From Gandjariella thermophila (GTDB taxonomy: Bacteria; Actinomycetota; Actinomycetes; Mycobacteriales; Pseudonocardiaceae): DNA of 64,000 bases. Shown in pieces: positions 44,792-55,726 of the stretch. The position numbers were made by a program, and so were the translations under genes. How positions within the stretch are numbered: the first letter of the stretch is position 1; each line of letters begins with the position of its first letter. Location of the stretch: contig NZ_BJFL01000009.1 in assembly GCF_005405885.1 (NCBI RefSeq), positions 62,001-126,000 on the forward strand, written 5' to 3'. The notes beneath the pieces were generated by a model. That model was not told the DNA's origin. It did not search any database and saw only the letters and a program-made list of their open reading frames with translations.

Positions 44792-46054
44792 ATGCACCAG
44801 CCACCCGTCCCGCACCTGGCCCAGGCGGACCCCGAGGTCGCGCGACTCGTCGAAGCGGAGGCGAAGCGCCAGTACGAGAAGATCCGGCTGATCCCCTCGG
44901 AGAACTACGTGTCCGCCGCCGTGCTCGAGGCCACCGGCACGGTGCTCACCAACAAGTACTCCGAGGGCTACGCCGGCCGCCGGTACTACGAGGGCCAGCA
45001 GCTCATCGATCCGCTCGAGACGCTGGCGGTGGAGCGGGCCAGGGCGGTGTTCGGCGTCGACCACGCCAACGTGCAGCCGTATTCCGGCTCGCCCGCCAAC
45101 CTGGCCGTGTACCTCGCGTTCTGCCAGCCGGGCGAAACGGTGATGGGTATGGCCCTGCCGATGGGCGGCCACCTGACCCACGGGTGGAACGTCTCCGCCA
45201 CCGGCCGATGGTTCCGTAGCGTGCAGTACGGCGTGCGCAAGGAAACCGGGCGTATCGACATGGACGAGGTTCGCGAACTGGCCCTGCGCGAGCGCCCGAA
45301 GCTGATCTTCTGCGGTGGCACGGCGATCCCGCGCACCATCGACTTCGCCGCATTCGCGGAGGTGGCCCGCGAGGTGGACGCGATCCTGGTCGCCGACATC
45401 GCGCACATCGCCGGGTTGATCGCGGGCGGCGCGCATCCCTCGCCGGTCGGCCACGCCCAGGTGATCTCCACGACCACGCACAAGACGCTGCGCGGCCCGC
45501 GCGGCGCGATGCTGATGTCCGACGCGGAGCACGCCAAGGCGCTGGACAAGGCGGTGTTCCCGGGACTGCAGGGCGGCCCGCACAACCACACCACCGCGGC
45601 CATCGCGGTCGCGCTGGGCGAGGCGGCGCAGCCGGCGTTCCGGGACTACGCGCACGCCGTGGTGGCCAACGCCAGGGCGCTGGCCGAGGCGCTCCTGGAA
45701 CGCGGCTACGACCTGGTCTCCGGCGGCACCGACAACCACCTGATCCTGGTCGACCTGACCAACCGCGGCATCGGCGGCAAGCCGGCCGCCCAGGCGCTGG
45801 ACCGGGCCGGCATCGAGCTGAACTACAACACCGTCCCCTACGACCCGCGCAAGCCGTTCGACCCCTCCGGGATCCGGCTCGGCACGCCGGCGATCACCAC
45901 CCGTGGCCTCGGGGTCGAGCAGATGCCGACCATCGCGGGGTGGATCGACCGGGCGATCCGGGCCACCGCCGAGGAGGACGAGGCGTCGATCGAGCGGATC
46001 GCCACCGAGGTGCGCGAGCTGCTCGACGCGTATCCGATGCCCGGCTGGGCCTGA
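44792..46054 (+). CDS. glyA: Serine hydroxymethyltransferase
   Basis: 420-residue PLP enzyme that makes glycine and 5,10-methylene-THF from serine. RLIPSENYVS, YAGRRYYEG and the PLP Lys in STTTHKTLRGPRG are intact. ATG 44792 has AGGAGG five bases upstream and comes directly after a ZTP riboswitch, so expression should rise when one-carbon folate is short. This ties it to the folE-folP-folB-folK operon at the end of the window. Confidence 0.96.
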   Translation: MHQPPVPHLAQADPEVARLVEAEAKRQYEKIRLIPSENYVSAAVLEATGTVLTNKYSEGYAGRRYYEGQQLIDPLETLAVERARAVFGVDHANVQPYSGSPANLAVYLAFCQPGETVMGMALPMGGHLTHGWNVSATGRWFRSVQYGVRKETGRIDMDEVRELALRERPKLIFCGGTAIPRTIDFAAFAEVAREVDAILVADIAHIAGLIAGGAHPSPVGHAQVISTTTHKTLRGPRGAMLMSDAEHAKALDKAVFPGLQGGPHNHTTAAIAVALGEAAQPAFRDYAHAVVANARALAEALLERGYDLVSGGTDNHLILVDLTNRGIGGKPAAQALDRAGIELNYNTVPYDPRKPFDPSGIRLGTPAITTRGLGVEQMPTIAGWIDRAIRATAEEDEASIERIATEVRELLDAYPMPGWA

Positions 46055-46076
46055 GCGCCGCGGCGCCGGCCTCTGA

Positions 46077-46094
46077 CGTAGCCGGGTGGCTACG
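46077..46094. terminator. Short hairpin after glyA
   Basis: CGTAGCC-GGGT-GGCTACG, seven perfect pairs, 23 bases past the stop. It could be a terminator or an operator for the following marR. Confidence 0.35.
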
Positions 46095-46154
46095 GACCGT
46101 CCTGCGACCGTTGTCACAGGTATTTCGCTTGGTCAACGACGTCGCCGTGGCCCA

Positions 46155-46190
46155 TGCTTGTAGTCACCAACTACTTGGATGATGCAAGCA
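46155..46190. promoter_or_regulatory. Nested inverted repeat in front of marR
   Basis: Outer arms TGCTTG / CAAGCA enclose an inner GTAGT-CACCA-ACTAC. Symmetric sites of this kind just before a marR gene are usually autoregulatory operators. Confidence 0.5.
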
Positions 46191-46204
46191 ACGGGGATCC
46201 GTCG

Positions 46205-46738
46205 ATGGCTGATGAACACCGCCTGGCCCTCGCCGGCGCCGAGCCGGACGCGCGGGATCTCGCCCTGGCCGACGGCGTGGCCATGGCGATGGTCCGGCTG
46301 TTCCGCATGTCGGCGTGCGTACACGCGCAACTCGCCAAGGCCGGCATCGACCGCGCCGCGTTCGTACTGCTCGCCACCCTCGTCGCCGAGGGGCCACGGC
46401 GGTTGAGCGCGCTCGCCGACGCGGTACACGCCGACGCCTCCACGGTGAGCCGGCAGATCACCCAACTCGTCAAGGACGGCCTGGTGGAGCGGCGGGCCGA
46501 CCCGAGGGACGGGCGGGCGGCCGTGCTGGCCGCCACCGCCGATGGTGTCGCGCTGCTGGAGCGGCAGCGGCACCGGCGCAACGTGGCGATCGCGCAGGTG
46601 CTGGCGAACTGGCCGGTCGAGGACCGGAAACGGCTCGCCGAGCTGTTCGAACGCTTCACCGCCGACTACGAGCGGCACCTGCCGGCGCTGCTCGAGGAGT
46701 GCGCGCGTATCGCGCGCCCCGACGAGGACTTCCAGTGA
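46205..46738 (+). CDS. MarR-family repressor
   Basis: 177 residues with a winged helix: RRLSALADAVHADASTVSRQ is the recognition helix-turn-helix and RRADPRDGRAAVLAATADG the wing. It most likely represses itself and the exporter downstream, responding to a toxic ligand. ATG 46205 is preferred; an in-frame ATG at 46154 would begin inside the operator-like repeat. Its stop overlaps a linker frame (GTGA). Confidence 0.92.
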   Translation: MADEHRLALAGAEPDARDLALADGVAMAMVRLFRMSACVHAQLAKAGIDRAAFVLLATLVAEGPRRLSALADAVHADASTVSRQITQLVKDGLVERRADPRDGRAAVLAATADGVALLERQRHRRNVAIAQVLANWPVEDRKRLAELFERFTADYERHLPALLEECARIARPDEDFQ

Positions 46739-46821
46739 CCAACTCAACGGGCGGCACGTGGCACCACCACGGCGCGCGCGCCGGGACGGGCCCGCGCGAA
46801 GCCGCAAAAGGGGAGATGTGA
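46735..46821 (+). CDS. Small linker ORF between marR and the exporter (28 aa)
   Basis: GTGA on the marR stop to TGATG on the exporter start (46819-46823). It contains the motif HHHGARAG; its DNA CCACGGCGCG matches the same position of the MRAS-type linkers at 36021 and 62446. AAAAGGGGAG near its end serves the exporter. Confidence 0.42.
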   Translation: MTNSTGGTWHHHGARAGTGPREAAKGEM

Positions 46822-48524
46822 TGTCAACAACGGCCGAAAGAGCCGTGCCGTCGCCGGCGACCGGCGGCGACGGAGCGTTGAGCCACCGTCAGATCCTGAC
46901 GGTGCTTTCCGGTCTGCTGCTCGGCCTGTTACTGGCCGCGCTGGACCAGACCATCGTGTCCGCGGCGATGCGGACCATCGCCGACCAGCTGCACGGGCAG
47001 ACCATTCAGGCCTGGGGGACCACGGCTTACCTGATCACCTCGACGATCAGCACACCGCTGTACGGCAAGCTGTCCGACATCTACGGCCGCAAGCGGTTCT
47101 TCATCACCGCGATCTCGCTGTTCCTGGTCGGCTCCGCGCTGTGCGGGATGTCCCAGTCGATGTACGAGCTGGCCGCGTTCCGCGCGGTGCAGGGGCTCGG
47201 CGCCGGCGGGCTGTTCTCGCTCGCGCTCGCGATCATTGGCGACATGGTGTCGCCGCGGGAGCGGGGCCGGTACCAGGGCTACTTCCTCGCCGTGTTCGGC
47301 CTGGCCAGCGTGCTCGGCCCGGTGGTGGGCGGCTTCTTCGCCGGGCTGCCGAGCTTCCTCGGGGTCACCGGCTGGCGCTGGGTTTTCCTGGTAAACCTGC
47401 CGATCGGGCTGGTCGCGCTGACCGTGGTCAGCCGGGTGCTGAACCTGCCGCACCGGCGGATCGAGCACCGGGTCGACTACCTGGGCGCGCTCACCCTGGT
47501 GACCGGGGTCGTGCCGCTGCTGATCGTGGCCGAGCAGGGCCGGGAGTGGGGATGGGCGTCCGGCCGGTCACTGGCCATGTTCCTGATCGGCGCCATCGGC
47601 CTGGCCCTGTTCTCGTTCACCGAGCGCAGGATGGGCGACGAGGCTCTGCTGCCGCTGCGGCTGTTCCGTAGCTCGGTGTTCAGCCTCGCCAACGTGCTCA
47701 ACTTCATCGTCGGTATGGGCATGTTCGGCGGGATGGCCTCGCTGCCGCTGTACCTGCAGATCGTCAAGGGTTACTCGCCGACCGAGTCCGGTCTGCTGTT
47801 GCTTCCGCTGATGATCGGGATCATGGCGGCCAGCACGCTCAGCGGCCAGGTCATCGCCCGGACCGGGCGGTACCGGGTGTTCCCGATCATCGGCACGGCC
47901 GCGATGTCCGCGTCACTGTTCCTGTTCAGCCGGATCGGCGCGGACACCCCGCTGTGGCCGACGCTCTCCACCGCGCTGCTGATGGGCTTCGGGCTGGGCC
48001 TGTGCATGCAGACCCTGGTGCTGGCGGTGCAGAACGACGTGCCGCCCGGGGACATGGGCGTGGCCACCGCGTCCGCCACGTTCTTCCGTCAGATGGGCGG
48101 CACCGCTGGCACGGCCGTGTTCCTGTCCATCCTGTTCGGGGTGGTCGGCGACCGGATCGCCGACGCGTTTCGCGCCGCGGTCCCGACCGCGTCGTTCCAG
48201 GCGGCGCTGCACGATCCGGCGCTGCTGGCCAACCCGGACAACCAGGTGGTGCTGACCGCGTTGCGCGGCGGTGGCGGCGGAAACGCCGACCTGAACAACA
48301 CCTCGTTCATCCAGCACCTGGACCCGCGGCTGGCCCAGCCCTTCCTGGACGGGTTCTCCAGCGCGATGGACACGGTGTTCCTGGTCGGCGGCGTGGTGAT
48401 GCTCGTCGGTTTCGCGCTGGTGTGGTTCCTGAAGAACCAGGAACTGTCCAGCAAGTCCGGCATCCAGCGGCAGGCGGAGGACGCGGCGGGCGCGACGCCG
48501 GAGCCGGCCCTGGCGCTGGACTGA
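46821..48524 (+). CDS. DHA2-family (EmrB/QacA) drug exporter
   Basis: 567 residues with 14 predicted helices. Motif A GKLSDIYGRKRFF and motif C-type GPVVGGFF are present, and LAALDQTIVSAAM in helix 1 is typical of this family. A proton-driven multidrug antiporter, probably induced through the MarR repressor in front. An extended loop (PASFQAALHDPALLANP region) precedes the last helix. Confidence 0.93.
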   Translation: MSTTAERAVPSPATGGDGALSHRQILTVLSGLLLGLLLAALDQTIVSAAMRTIADQLHGQTIQAWGTTAYLITSTISTPLYGKLSDIYGRKRFFITAISLFLVGSALCGMSQSMYELAAFRAVQGLGAGGLFSLALAIIGDMVSPRERGRYQGYFLAVFGLASVLGPVVGGFFAGLPSFLGVTGWRWVFLVNLPIGLVALTVVSRVLNLPHRRIEHRVDYLGALTLVTGVVPLLIVAEQGREWGWASGRSLAMFLIGAIGLALFSFTERRMGDEALLPLRLFRSSVFSLANVLNFIVGMGMFGGMASLPLYLQIVKGYSPTESGLLLLPLMIGIMAASTLSGQVIARTGRYRVFPIIGTAAMSASLFLFSRIGADTPLWPTLSTALLMGFGLGLCMQTLVLAVQNDVPPGDMGVATASATFFRQMGGTAGTAVFLSILFGVVGDRIADAFRAAVPTASFQAALHDPALLANPDNQVVLTALRGGGGGNADLNNTSFIQHLDPRLAQPFLDGFSSAMDTVFLVGGVVMLVGFALVWFLKNQELSSKSGIQRQAEDAAGATPEPALALD

Positions 48525-48551
48525 TCACGCGGCACCGACGCCGCGAGCGTC

Positions 48552-48587
48552 GGCGAGGGCCCGCACCATCCGGTGCGGGCCCTCGCC
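48552..48587. terminator. Bidirectional terminator between exporter and ppa
   Basis: Perfect 16-bp stem GGCGAGGGCCCGCACC with its complement and loop ATCC, between two convergent stops 28 and 9 bases away. Confidence 0.85.
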
Positions 48588-48595
48588 GTCCACGC

Positions 48596-49096
48596 TCAGT
48601 GCTCGCCGCGCTCCTGGGCGTCCTTGAGACGCTGGTAGGACTTGGCGATCTCCGCCTCGGCCTCGGTGCGGCCGACCCAGGTCGCGCCCTCGACGCTCTT
48701 TCCCGGCTCCAGGTCCTTGTAGACCTCGAAGAAGTGCTGGATCTCCAGCTTGTGGAACTCGTTCAGGTGGTGGATGTCCCGCAGGTGCTCCAGCCGAGGA
48801 TCCTCGGTGGGCACGCAGATGACCTTGTCGTCGCCGCCCTTCTCGTCGGTCATCCGGAACATCCCGATGGCCCGGCACAGGATCAGGCAGCCCGGAAAGG
48901 TCGGTTCCTGGACGAGCACCATGGCGTCCAGCGGATCGCCGTCCTCGCCGAGCGTGTTGTCGATATACCCGTAGTCGGCCGGGTACTGAGTGGCCGTGAA
49001 CAGGGTGCGGTCCAGCCGGATGCGCCCCGTCTTGTGGTCCATCTCGTACTTGTTGCGCTCCCCCTTGGGGATCTCGATCGTGACGTCGAACTCCAC
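48596..49096 (-). CDS. ppa: Inorganic pyrophosphatase (soluble, family I)
   Basis: 166-residue Mg-dependent enzyme. The signature [10 protein letters not shown] and [10 protein letters not shown] are intact. GTG 49096, giving [12 protein letters not shown], matches the family start; longer frames reach an ATG at 49144. Same place as Rv3628, divergent from dacB. Confidence 0.95.
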   Translation of the reverse strand: MEFDVTIEIPKGERNKYEMDHKTGRIRLDRTLFTATQYPADYGYIDNTLGEDGDPLDAMVLVQEPTFPGCLILCRAIGMFRMTDEKGGDDKVICVPTEDPRLEHLRDIHHLNEFHKLEIQHFFEVYKDLEPGKSVEGATWVGRTEAEAEIAKSYQRLKDAQERGEH

Positions 49097-49267
49097 GGGT
49101 CCTCGCTCGTCTGGGGCTTTCTTCGGCAACCGACACTCGTGCACCGGCCGCGCCTACATTGCTGACTCGTCTACCCCACTAGTGTGGACCAGGAGGTCTG
49201 TTCTGCCCGCACGCCGCGGTGTGTGACCTTTACCCTTGCAGCCCTTGAGCGCGCTGGAGGAGGACGC

Positions 49268-52200
49268 GTGCCCGGACCCGGCGAGGCCCGTGCAGGTGCC
49301 GGAGCGGCCCAGCCGAACGAGGCCGACCAAGCGGCAGCCCGTACTTCCGGCCAGAGCCAGGGCTCTGAGCAGCGAGGATTCTCCTGGCCGTCGGTGGACG
49401 ACGACGAGCTGAGCGGTGCCGCCCCGGCCGCCGACGGCGCCGCCAGCACGCCCGGCGGCGCGGACGGCGAAGCCACCGGCGCGCGGTCGAAGCGTGACGA
49501 GGCCGACTCCGCGACCGCCACCGGTTCGGCGACCGCGACCGGCACCGCCGGTGCGGACGACGGCGAGTCCGCGAGTGGACACACAGCGTCCGCAACCACT
49601 GGCGATTCCGCCGGCGAGCACGGGGACACCGAAGACGGGCGCGCGGTGACGGCGGATGCGGGTAAGGCCGGTGGTGGTCGGGAATCCACCGAATCCACGC
49701 CGGGCGGACCGGAGGGTGCGAACGGCGCCGCCGAGACCGGGGAAGCGCCGGCCGGCAAAGAGAAGTCGGCCGACGAGACGGTTCGTATCCGAACCGACGC
49801 TCCGGAGTCCGAGGCCGGAGGGGACCTGGACGCCGAAGCCGCTGGCGATGACGGCGCCGCCGCCGGTGATGCCGACGCTGCCGACCCGGCAACGGACGAC
49901 GGTCCGAAGCGGATGGACGACGCCGAGGACAGCAAGGATGCCGGTGCCACCAAGGCCAGTGCCACCAAGGAGGCTGGCGACGCCGAGCAGGCGAAGGACG
50001 CCGAGCAGGCCGAGCACGAGCAGGACGCAGAGCCGCCGTCGGTCGGCGAGGAGTCCGGTGATGAGCGGCCGACCACCGACGCCACCGCGGGTGTGGCGGC
50101 CGAGCAGGGGGAGCACGCCGACGACATCGAGGCGGACGGCGAGAACGCCTCGACGCCGGCGGAGAGCGCCGAGGAATCGAGCGCGGAGCCACAGACCGAC
50201 GCGTCCGTCAGCCCTGCGGACGGCGACGCCGAGCACGCCAGTGGGCCGGGCTCCGGCGACGGCCGAGCGGAGGCGACGGAACGCCTTCCGGTCCAACCCA
50301 CGCCCCCGGCGGCCACCCGCCGGGAGTGGCCGACCGAGGATGGTGACGCGCAGGAGGCCGCGCCGTCCGAGACCGCCGGCAAGCCGGAACAGGACCGTTC
50401 CAACGCATCCGTGACCGCCTCGGACATCGATGCGGGGGACGCTGGGGTTTCCGCGGCGGGCGACGAGACGCCTTCCGGCCGGGTCGAGCGGAACGAGAGG
50501 ACGGCGCCCGCGGAACCGGAGACGGTCCGGGCCGACCTGGCTGCCTCGGCCGAGAAGCCGAAGCCCGGTGAGCCGGGCAGCGAGGACGCGGAAAAAGCGG
50601 ACGGAGAGACCGCCCCGGACCCGGGAACCGGTGCCCCGGCAGGAAGTGCCGAGGAGACTGCGGTAATCCGCCCCGCGCTCGATGCCCCCGAGCCCGCGAC
50701 CGAGGAAGCTGCGACGACCGGGGAGGCCAGGGGCGAGGAGGAGGTCGCCGACGAGGCGGCAACCGATTCGGTGTCCCGGCCTGACGACGGGGCCACGGGC
50801 ACGACGACCGGCACGGGCGACGCGACGGCGGAGACCGAACCGGGCGTGGCGACGGCCGCCGAGACCAGTGCGGATGACGAGGCCGACGCCGCCACGGCGG
50901 AGACCGGTAGCGAAGCACCCGACGTCGATGCCGCCGGCGCCGAAGCGGCCAGTGCCGAGCCCGCCGATACGGGTGCGGGCGAGGCGGACCCGGCCGTGGA
51001 TACGGCCGAGCCACCAGCGGCCGAGACGGCAACTGCTGAGCCGCAGGCGGCCGAGACCGAAGAGGCTCGGGCCGAGACGGCTGCGGCGGAGCCGGAGACC
51101 GCCGAGACCGAAGACGCCCAGGCGGAGACGCCCAGGGCGGCAGAACCACAGGCGGAGACCGCCGAAGCGACCGAAGCGGTGCCGGCCGAGGCCGAGGCGG
51201 CAGCACCGGAGGCAACGCCAGCCGAGGTGGAGGCGGACGAAGACGAGGCGGTCGCAGCAGAGCCAGCCGCGGAAGAGGCGGCCGAGGGGGAGACGGCGCC
51301 TGCGGAAGCCACGGAGGCGGCGGAGCAGCCGGGCGAGCAGGCCGCCGCCACGGGTGAGCAGGCCGCGCGTGACGGCACCGCGACGCGTGACGACACGAAG
51401 GCTCGGGACGAGACCGAGCGAATCGGGACCGCCGAGCGCGACGACGCCGGCACCGGCGTCGCCGCTGAGGCCCCCGACCAGCCCACCGGGCAACGCGAGG
51501 ACGCCGAGGGCCGCGAGGACGCCGGCGGGCAAGCCCGCACTGCGACGAAACCGGCCGACAAAGCCGGCCACCGCACCGCCGACAAACCTGACGAGAAGCC
51601 GGCCGACAAACCCGACGGCAAGGCCGGCGAGACGCCGGCGGACAGGCCCGACGACGAGTCGGGTGACGGCGGCGGGACCGACCAGGCGACCGTGCGGGTT
51701 CGCCGGCCCCACCCGCCGGGACCGCGGCGGCCACAGGGACCCGTACCGCCGCAGGGCCCGCCAGGTGCGCCGCCACGGCGGCCACCCGTACCGCCCGTCG
51801 GCCGGCCCGGCCCGCCCCCGCCGAGGCGGCCGGTCGGCTACTCCCAGCCGACCCCGTACCCGCGCCCACCGCAGCCCGGGCCACGGGTGCCGCCCCAGCA
51901 GCCGCCGCGGCCGCGCATCCAACCTCCGCCGCAGCGGTCGCCCCAGGGCCCGCCCGGGCCGCAGGCGGGGCCGGATCCGGCCACGGTGACCATGCCGGCC
52001 CCGCGGCACCCGGGCACCGGCCTGCTGCCGGGGCGGCCGGCCGCCGAGCCGGCCGCGCTCCCGGGCGGCGTCGCCCCGCACGCGGAACCGGTCGCCGGGC
52101 GCCGCCGCATCCCGCGGTTGCTGGTGATCGTCACCGCCGTGGTGCTCGTCGTGGCCGTCGGTGTGGCGGTGGCGCTGACCACGTCCACGGGCCAGCCGGA

Positions 52201-53470
52201 GATCGCCGCGGCGCCGGCGCCGGTGGAGGTCAACCCGGTACTCAAGGGCGTGGGCACCGGCGCGCCGGCGCCCACCGCGCAGGGCCTGGCGAACGCCCTC
52301 GCCGGCGTCATCGGGAACCCGGTACTCGGCACGCTGACCGGCACCGTGGTGGACCCGGCCACCGGCACGACGCTGTGGGAGCGCAACCCGACCGTGCCGC
52401 TCGCGCCCGCGTCAACCGGCAAGCTGCTCACCGCGGCCGCGGCGCTGCTCGCCCTGGACCACCAGGCGCGGTTGACCACCCAGGTGGTCGCTGGGCCGGA
52501 GCCGGGCTCGGTGGTCCTGGTCGGCGGGGGCGACCCCACGCTCAGCTCGTTGCCGGACGGCCGGGAGTCCGTCTACCCGGGGGCCGCGCACCTCGACGAC
52601 CTGGTCCGCCAGGTGAAGGCCAACGCCGGGGGCCAGGTGCGCAAGGTGTACGTGGACCTCGGCCGCTACCGGGGCGACACGCTGGCCCCCGGCTGGGACC
52701 CGAGCGACGTCACCGGGGGATCGGTGGCGCCGATCGTGCCGGTGGAGCTGGACGGCGGCCGGCTGGACCCGCTCGCCGCGGAGGGCCGGCGCAACGGCAA
52801 CCCCGCCCAGCAGGTGGCCGGCGAGGTGGCCCGCGGGCTCGGCGCCGACCCGTCGTCGGTGGCCGTCGGCAGCGCGCCGGCCGGCGCCCGGGTGCTCGGC
52901 CAGGTGCGGTCCGCGCCCATCCCCGACCTGGTCGACAACTTCCTCACCATCTCCGACAACGTGCTCGCCGAGGCGGTGGCCAGGGAGTTGGCCAGGGCTA
53001 CCGGCAACGAGCCGTCGTTCGCCGGCGGCTCGAAGGCGGTGCTGGACGTGTTGCGGCGCAACGGTTTCGACCTCACCGGGGTGCGCATGCTGGACGGCAG
53101 CGGACTGTCCACGCAGGACCTGGTGCCGGCCAAGCTGCTCGGGTCACTGCTCACCGTGGCGGCCGGTGCCGGTGACGACCCGAGGACGGCGAAGTTGCGG
53201 CCGTTGCTGGACGGCCTGCCTATCGCCGGCGGCAGCGGGACCCTGGCCGACCGCTACCAGAACGGGGCTGCCGCGCCCGGGAAGGGCTGGGTACGGGCCA
53301 AGACCGGCACGCTGAGCGGCGTCAACACCCTGGCCGGCACGGTGGTGGACGACGACGGCCGGCTGCTGGTGTTCGCGCTGATGTCGAACAACGGCGCGCA
53401 GTCCAACGACGAGGTGCGCGCCGCGCTGGACGCGATCGCGGCCACCCTGCGCGGGTGTGGCTGCCGCTGA
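49268..53470 (+). CDS. dacB: D-Ala-D-Ala carboxypeptidase (PBP4/DacB) with giant acidic cytoplasmic region
   Basis: 1400 residues, about three times the usual 450-500. Residues 1-810 are a low-complexity Ala/Glu/Asp/Thr-rich stretch; 810-943 are Pro/Arg-rich; 945-972 form the only membrane helix ([20 protein letters not shown]). The peptidase outside follows with all three motifs: STGK (Ser 1049), SDN near 1228 and KTG near 1344. The acidic part should lie in the cytoplasm. GTG 49268 has GGAGGAGG upstream. It acts in trimming peptidoglycan stem peptides. It matches Rv3627c by place. Confidence 0.92.
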   Translation: MPGPGEARAGAGAAQPNEADQAAARTSGQSQGSEQRGFSWPSVDDDELSGAAPAADGAASTPGGADGEATGARSKRDEADSATATGSATATGTAGADDGESASGHTASATTGDSAGEHGDTEDGRAVTADAGKAGGGRESTESTPGGPEGANGAAETGEAPAGKEKSADETVRIRTDAPESEAGGDLDAEAAGDDGAAAGDADAADPATDDGPKRMDDAEDSKDAGATKASATKEAGDAEQAKDAEQAEHEQDAEPPSVGEESGDERPTTDATAGVAAEQGEHADDIEADGENASTPAESAEESSAEPQTDASVSPADGDAEHASGPGSGDGRAEATERLPVQPTPPAATRREWPTEDGDAQEAAPSETAGKPEQDRSNASVTASDIDAGDAGVSAAGDETPSGRVERNERTAPAEPETVRADLAASAEKPKPGEPGSEDAEKADGETAPDPGTGAPAGSAEETAVIRPALDAPEPATEEAATTGEARGEEEVADEAATDSVSRPDDGATGTTTGTGDATAETEPGVATAAETSADDEADAATAETGSEAPDVDAAGAEAASAEPADTGAGEADPAVDTAEPPAAETATAEPQAAETEEARAETAAAEPETAETEDAQAETPRAAEPQAETAEATEAVPAEAEAAAPEATPAEVEADEDEAVAAEPAAEEAAEGETAPAEATEAAEQPGEQAAATGEQAARDGTATRDDTKARDETERIGTAERDDAGTGVAAEAPDQPTGQREDAEGREDAGGQARTATKPADKAGHRTADKPDEKPADKPDGKAGETPADRPDDESGDGGGTDQATVRVRRPHPPGPRRPQGPVPPQGPPGAPPRRPPVPPVGRPGPPPPRRPVGYSQPTPYPRPPQPGPRVPPQQPPRPRIQPPPQRSPQGPPGPQAGPDPATVTMPAPRHPGTGLLPGRPAAEPAALPGGVAPHAEPVAGRRRIPRLLVIVTAVVLVVAVGVAVALTTSTGQPEIAAAPAPVEVNPVLKGVGTGAPAPTAQGLANALAGVIGNPVLGTLTGTVVDPATGTTLWERNPTVPLAPASTGKLLTAAAALLALDHQARLTTQVVAGPEPGSVVLVGGGDPTLSSLPDGRESVYPGAAHLDDLVRQVKANAGGQVRKVYVDLGRYRGDTLAPGWDPSDVTGGSVAPIVPVELDGGRLDPLAAEGRRNGNPAQQVAGEVARGLGADPSSVAVGSAPAGARVLGQVRSAPIPDLVDNFLTISDNVLAEAVARELARATGNEPSFAGGSKAVLDVLRRNGFDLTGVRMLDGSGLSTQDLVPAKLLGSLLTVAAGAGDDPRTAKLRPLLDGLPIAGGSGTLADRYQNGAAAPGKGWVRAKTGTLSGVNTLAGTVVDDDGRLLVFALMSNNGAQSNDEVRAALDAIAATLRGCGCR

Positions 53471-53600
53471 CCGGCACCGCCCCGATCGGTGTGTCCGGGA
53501 ACACAGCTGGGCCGCCGGGACGCCCCCCGTTTCGGTTGACCGGGCCCGAACCGGGGTCCGCCGCTGACGTGAAGGCGTTCTGGCAGGTAGCGTCGAGGGG

Positions 53601-54686
53601 GTGAACCTGGGGACGGCAGCCCGTACGGACCGGCCGGCGCACGGGCCGGCGCCGGTGGACTGGGGGCTGGCCGCGGCGGCCGCCGAGCGGCTGGTGCCCG
53701 GCGGCCCGATCATTCCCCGGGACGAGGCCGACCACGTGGTGCGGCAGCTGCGCGAGCTGACCGTCATCGCCGAGGAGCACGTCCGCGCGCTCACCGGCCT
53801 CGGCGCCGACCTGCCGATGCGCCAGGGCGAGGTGGTGGACCGGCGCGGCTGGGTGCGGGCCGCGTCCGCCGGCCTGGCCGCGCTCACCGAGGACGCGCTG
53901 CCGCCCGGATATCCCGGGCCGTTCGGCAGCGTGCTGGCCGGCACGGCCGGGGTGCAGGCGGGCATGGTGCTCGCGTTCCTCAGCTCCCGGGTGCTCGGCC
54001 AGTACGACCCGTTCGGCACCAGCGAAGGCCGGCTGCTGCTGGTCGCGCCGAACGTGGTGGCCGCGCAGCGCTCCATGGACGTGCCCGACGAGGACTTCCG
54101 GATGTGGGTCTGCCTGCACGAGTGCACCCACCGGCTGCAGTTCACCGCGGTACCCTGGCTGCGCGAGCACTTCGCCACCGAGGTCGCCCGGCTGATGTCC
54201 ACATTGGATGCTTCGGCGGTGGGTGCGCTGACCCGGCTGCCCGAGGCGGTCCGCGGCATCCGGGAGCGGGTGCGCGGCGCCGAGGGGCTGTCCGCGCTCG
54301 GCCCGATCGCGCTCAGCGAGCTGCTGCAGTCCCCGGAGCAGCGGGCCGCGCTGGACCGCATCGTCGCGCTCTCCACCCTGCTGGAGGGCCACGCCGACCA
54401 CGTGATGGACGCGGTCGGGCCGAGCGTGGTGCCCAGCGTCGCGGTGATCCGTGCCCGGTTCACCGCGCGGCGCAGGGGCGGCGGGATGCTGGACCGGTTG
54501 CTGCGCGCGCTGCTCGGCGTGGAGGCCAAGGTGCGCCAGTACGCGGAGGGTTCCGCCTTCACCCGGCAGGTCATCGACGCGGTCGGCATGGCCGGCTTCA
54601 ACACCGTGTGGACCTCGCCGGACACCCTGCCGACCCGCGCGGAGATCACCGACCCCGGCGCATGGCTGCGCCGGGTGCACGGCTGA
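53601..54686 (+). CDS. Zinc-dependent metalloprotease-like protein (DUF2342)
   Basis: 361 residues, the family sometimes called coenzyme F420 biosynthesis-associated, equal to Rv3626c by place. CLHECTHRLQF gives HExxH and LEGHADHVMD the third ligand region. No signal peptide, so a cytoplasmic peptidase. GTG 53601 is the start. Followed ten bases later by tilS. Confidence 0.88.
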   Translation: MNLGTAARTDRPAHGPAPVDWGLAAAAAERLVPGGPIIPRDEADHVVRQLRELTVIAEEHVRALTGLGADLPMRQGEVVDRRGWVRAASAGLAALTEDALPPGYPGPFGSVLAGTAGVQAGMVLAFLSSRVLGQYDPFGTSEGRLLLVAPNVVAAQRSMDVPDEDFRMWVCLHECTHRLQFTAVPWLREHFATEVARLMSTLDASAVGALTRLPEAVRGIRERVRGAEGLSALGPIALSELLQSPEQRAALDRIVALSTLLEGHADHVMDAVGPSVVPSVAVIRARFTARRRGGGMLDRLLRALLGVEAKVRQYAEGSAFTRQVIDAVGMAGFNTVWTSPDTLPTRAEITDPGAWLRRVHG

Positions 54687-54696
54687 GCGGAGCCCC

Positions 54697-55701
54697 GTGG
54701 CGGGACCGGATCCAGCGCTCGCCGCGGTGCGCACGGCGGTGCGCCGGCTGCTGGACGACGCCGAGGCCGCCGGCCATCCGGTCGGCGAGGCGATCGCCGT
54801 GGCCTGCTCCGGCGGCGCCGACTCGCTCGCCCTGGCGGCGGCCACCGAGCACGTCGCCCACCGCCGCGGCATGGCGGTGCACGGGTTGGTCGTGGACCAC
54901 CGCCTGCAACCGGGCTCCGCCGAGGTGGTCGAGTGCGCCGCCGCCCGGCTCCGCGCGTTCAACTTCGACGCGGTGCGGGTGTTGCCGGTCACCGTGGACG
55001 GCCCGGGCGGAACGGAGGCGGCGGCCCGCCGGGCTCGGTACGCCGCGCTGCGCGCCGCCCAGCCCGCACCGGACGCGCTGATCCTGCTCGGGCACACCCT
55101 GGACGACCAGGCGGAGACGGTGCTGCTGGGGCTGGGCCGCGGCTCCGGACCCCGGTCGATCGCGGGCATGCGCCCCCTCGACCCGCCGTGGGGCCGGCCG
55201 CTGCTGGACATCCCGCGCGCGGTCACCGAGGCCGCGTGCCGGGCGCTGGGCGTCGAGCCGTGGTCCGATCCGCACAACGCGGACCCGCGGTTCGTCCGGG
55301 TCCGGCTGCGCGCCGAGGTGTTGCCGCTGCTGGAGGAGGTGCTGCAGGGCGGCGTCGCGGAGGCGTTGGCGCGCACCGCCGCGCAGCTCCGGGAGGACTC
55401 CGACGCGCTGGACGCCCTGGCCGACGAGCTGTTCGCGCGGGCCGGCGCGGGTGCCGACCTGGCGGTGGCGCCGCTGGAGAGCGCGCCGGCGGCGGTGCGG
55501 CGGCGCACCCTGCGCCGCTGGCTGGCCGGCCGCGGTGTGAGGGACCTCACCGACGCGCAACTCCGCGCGGTGGACGCGTTGGTTGGCCGATGGCGAGGTC
55601 AGGGCGGGGTCTGGCTGGCCGGCGGCTTGGTCGCCGGGCGGGCACATGGCAGGCTCACGGTTAACCCGATGGAAAGCGCACCAGGCGGGAATCCTGCCTA
55701 G
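54697..55701 (+). CDS. tilS: tRNA(Ile)-lysidine synthase
   Basis: 334 residues. Adds lysine to C34 of tRNA-Ile(CAU), changing both its codon and its charging. The PP-loop is [12 protein letters not shown], and [15 protein letters not shown] is the second core motif. The C-terminal substrate domain is short, as in other actinobacteria. GTG 54697 with GCGGAG upstream. Confidence 0.94.
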   Translation: MAGPDPALAAVRTAVRRLLDDAEAAGHPVGEAIAVACSGGADSLALAAATEHVAHRRGMAVHGLVVDHRLQPGSAEVVECAAARLRAFNFDAVRVLPVTVDGPGGTEAAARRARYAALRAAQPAPDALILLGHTLDDQAETVLLGLGRGSGPRSIAGMRPLDPPWGRPLLDIPRAVTEAACRALGVEPWSDPHNADPRFVRVRLRAEVLPLLEEVLQGGVAEALARTAAQLREDSDALDALADELFARAGAGADLAVAPLESAPAAVRRRTLRRWLAGRGVRDLTDAQLRAVDALVGRWRGQGGVWLAGGLVAGRAHGRLTVNPMESAPGGNPA

Positions 55702-55726
55702 CGGTGGAGAGAGGGGAACTCGGCCG

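Noticed and set aside
49500-51650. Repeat array or CRISPR in the repetitive Ala/Glu stretch
   Set aside because: The repetition is coding low complexity in one long frame, with no conserved repeat-spacer pattern.
49154-52081. Minus-strand open frame of 975 codons opposite dacB
   Set aside because: Its Gly/Arg/Leu-rich translation is the mirror of the Ala/Glu-rich coding strand, with no domain or start signal; dacB on the plus strand has clear catalytic motifs.
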